Of a DNA stretch of 64,000 bases, positions 61,985 to 64,000 are shown one piece after another. The stretch lies in assembly GCF_900115675.1 (NCBI RefSeq), contig NZ_FOXI01000008.1, positions 1 through 64,000 on the forward strand, in the 5' to 3' direction. The position numbers and the translations under genes are program-made. This DNA is from Halolamina pelagica (lineage in GTDB: Archaea; Halobacteriota; Halobacteria; Halobacteriales; Haloferacaceae). Below the pieces are notes generated by a model that was not told the origin of the DNA, did no database searches, and worked only from the letters and a program-made list of their open reading frames with translations. The stretch's first letter is position 1, and every line of letters begins with the position of its first letter.

Positions 61985-64000
61985 CGCTCATCACCGCCTC
62001 GATGTCCTCGTCGTCGCGAACACGGAGGGGAACGTACGCAGCGTCGTCCTCGTGCACCTCGTCGACAAACTCCCGCTTGCGGTGATGGCGGACATCGCAC
62101 GCCCGACGGTAGTCACAGTATCGGCAGTTCGCACCCCGAGCGGACAGGAGGGTCGTGTGGAACCGACCGTTGCCGATCGCCTCGTCGATCTGGCCCAACC
62201 ACTCCGGAACGACATCGTTCAGGAACCGGCGGAGTTCGGCCTCTGAACCGAACTTCGATTCGACGCCGCGTGGAACCTTGAGGTCGTTTGGCGGTCGAAC
62301 CTGATAGTACGTCGCTGAAAGCGATCCCTGCTCGAATAGATCACTGTCGACGACGTTGGCCGCAGCAAGCAGATAGATAGGGAGCTGGAACTTCGTGCCG
62401 CCGGTCGTCTTCGTCATATACGGTGCTCGACCAGTCTTGTAGTCGTAGAGCGTGAGCGTCGGTTGTTCGCCATCCCGACCCACGTCAACGCGGTCTATGT
62501 ATCCCCGAATCGAGACAGTCGAGCCGTCCGGTCGCTCAACCGTGAACGGCCCAGCATCCGAGTCGGGCAGCCCCTCACCGAACGGAGCCTCGAACAGGTG
62601 TGGGCGGGCGGCGCCGTCACGCGCGAGTTCGTTGTCAAGGAAGGTAGCGAACAATCCCTGTTCCGGTGCGTCGTGGGGTTTGCTCCCGGCCTCGTACGGA
62701 GCGCTCTCGCCCTCACCCAGGCCCGCGAATAGCTCCGCCTTCCACCGTTCGTAGAACAGGCCGTCGTACTCGAAGTCAGCATCTCGGAGTCCCTCGACGG
62801 CAATCTCGCGAAGATGCGTCGCCAGGTCGTCCCGGTCGAAGTCTGTGAGATCGACACCATCCTCGGTCTCGTCCTGCAGCTCCGCGAAAAACCGTTCGAG
62901 AACGTCGTGAACGTACGATCCGGTTTCGAGGGGCGTAGGAACGACCTCAACGTCGTTGGGATCCTCGATTCCGAGCACTTTCTCGGCGTAGAACTTGAAC
63001 CCGCACTCGACGTATCGCTCGATCCGACTCGCGCTGTAGGGTTCTCGTTCCGACGGAGGATAGACCTCAGCGACGGTCTCGGGTTCTAACACGCCGTCGT
63101 GTTCGGAGAGGCCAGCCGTTCCCCTGTTGTCCGCACAGTGGAGTCCCCGATCCATGTGCTTGGTTTGCTCGGGGGAGAGATCACCTCGGTCGCCGGCGTA
63201 GCTGACTGCCGCACGCCGGTCGGTTGTTGCGGCGACGTGCCGCTGGAGGTCTTCGCGGGAGCCTACGCGGTCGTCGACGCCATCTTCGGGTTCGATGCCG
63301 GTCACGCGCTGGAATTCATCGAGGACCGGCGACCGGACGACTGCGGACTCGTCGTCGCCCGTCTCTGGTGTGGTAATCGTGAGTTCATCGACGTTCGCGA
63401 GGAGCGTCGCGAAGAGATAGCGCCCCCGGAGGCGCTCGTCGCCAGTGTCGAACCGCGGATGGGCGTCGGTCATCTCTTCGAAGAAGGCCGGGCGTTCCGG
63501 CGTCACCGGGAAGTGCTCGCTCGTCAGTCCCACGAGGAACACCTTCTCGAACGAGCGCATCCGGGCGTCGAGCAACCCCATCACTTCGACGTGACCGCCA
63601 GCAGCGCGCTGCGGAACCCGGATCGGAACACCATCGAACGCACGAGTGAACAGTGCCAACGGAGAGAGATCGCTATTGACCGCCGCCAGCGACTCGAACG
63701 AGGAGAGGACCTCGTCTACGAGGTCGTAGGCTCGCTGTTCGACGGCTTGCTCGGCGCCGCTGGCGTAGTCCTCCGTCGCCCCCTCCAGGTCGAACCGTTC
63801 GTCCAACAGTCGTCGGAGCGTCTCGGTTGCGCCCTCGATGTCCTCCGTTCGGAGCGGCTCCAAGGTGGCCAGCAACTCCTCGATCAGCGCCGCCGCTTCG
63901 TCGTCGACGTCCTCGAGCAGGGGTGACACAGAAACAGTATCACGCCGGCGAGCAGCTGCCGTGACGGCGTTGGCTTGGTCGGTGTCGACGACGTCGACCA
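61977..64000 (-). CDS. AddB-like nuclease subunit, cut by window edge
   Basis: The frame is open to the right edge; the GTG at 63929 is probably not the true start because VDDVDTDQANAVTAA continues upstream. Visible features are RIERYVECGFKFYAEKVLG (first Cys), YIDRVDVGRDGEQPTLTLYD (D in the nuclease core, followed by YKTGR) and CRYCDYRRAC near the C-terminus, as in the 4Fe-4S nuclease of AddB/RecB-like and Cas4-like proteins. Pairs with the AddA-like gene (8-nt overlap). The upstream half is missing from the window, including any helicase-like N-terminal part. Confidence 0.85.
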   Translation of the reverse strand, partial: VDVVDTDQANAVTAAARRRDTVSVSPLLEDVDDEAAALIEELLATLEPLRTEDIEGATETLRRLLDERFDLEGATEDYASGAEQAVEQRAYDLVDEVLSSFESLAAVNSDLSPLALFTRAFDGVPIRVPQRAAGGHVEVMGLLDARMRSFEKVFLVGLTSEHFPVTPERPAFFEEMTDAHPRFDTGDERLRGRYLFATLLANVDELTITTPETGDDESAVVRSPVLDEFQRVTGIEPEDGVDDRVGSREDLQRHVAATTDRRAAVSYAGDRGDLSPEQTKHMDRGLHCADNRGTAGLSEHDGVLEPETVAEVYPPSEREPYSASRIERYVECGFKFYAEKVLGIEDPNDVEVVPTPLETGSYVHDVLERFFAELQDETEDGVDLTDFDRDDLATHLREIAVEGLRDADFEYDGLFYERWKAELFAGLGEGESAPYEAGSKPHDAPEQGLFATFLDNELARDGAARPHLFEAPFGEGLPDSDAGPFTVERPDGSTVSIRGYIDRVDVGRDGEQPTLTLYDYKTGRAPYMTKTTGGTKFQLPIYLLAAANVVDSDLFEQGSLSATYYQVRPPNDLKVPRGVESKFGSEAELRRFLNDVVPEWLGQIDEAIGNGRFHTTLLSARGANCRYCDYRRACDVRHHRKREFVDEVHEDDAAYVPLRVRDDEDIEAVMSDD

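Overview
The window is from a haloarchaeon (class Halobacteria). The visible signs are very acidic proteins, high GC with AT-rich gaps, a TFB gene, an RdfA-type gene beside an archaeal SMC-like gene, Tat-type signal peptides, and AT-rich TATA boxes about 25 nt before start codons (leaderless transcription). No rRNA, tRNA or CRISPR was seen. Partition, conjugation, integrase, IS and toxin-antitoxin genes point to a megaplasmid or an integrated plasmid-like element. The species cannot be named from the sequence.

Region 1 (1-6.3 kb): partial TFB, a frameshifted small gene, an SDR, and an RdfA-like/SMC-like pair. Region 2 (6.3-31.9 kb) is the main discovery: a complete-looking archaeal mycofactocin locus. 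The peptide gene mftA (46 aa, ending IDGICGVY) is followed by mftB (RRE), mftC (radical SAM) and mftF (glycosyltransferase), with mftE (creatininase-type peptidase) divergent. Around them lie eight mycofactocin-type SDRs (seven in one tandem array), two FadH/OYE iron-sulfur flavoproteins, a FixB-C-X-(SDR)-A electron-transfer module, two AAA+/VWA chelatase-like genes, an IclR regulator and smaller accessory genes. The inferred scheme is that MftA is matured to a redox cofactor, the SDRs use it as external electron acceptor while keeping NAD(H) bound, and Fix/ETF and OYE proteins re-oxidise it. No mftD is in the window, and MftC lacks most of the C-terminal SPASM cysteines.

Region 3 (31.9-46 kb): a minus-strand conjugation operon (RHH-like regulator, pilin-like protein, surface proteins, VirB6/TrbL-like channel, VirB4 ATPase, VirD4/TraG coupling protein with a nuclease-like tail) that ends in a PriS/PriL-like primase pair. 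Region 4 (46-58.3 kb): Fic/Doc pseudogene, tyrosine integrase, HEPN/nucleotidyltransferase pair, IS transposase, a halocin C8-like precursor, a ParA/RHH-like partition pair with 9-bp periodic repeats, and an AbiE-like pair whose toxin gene has an amber stop. Region 5 (58.3-64 kb): an AddAB-like helicase-nuclease pair, the second gene running off the window.
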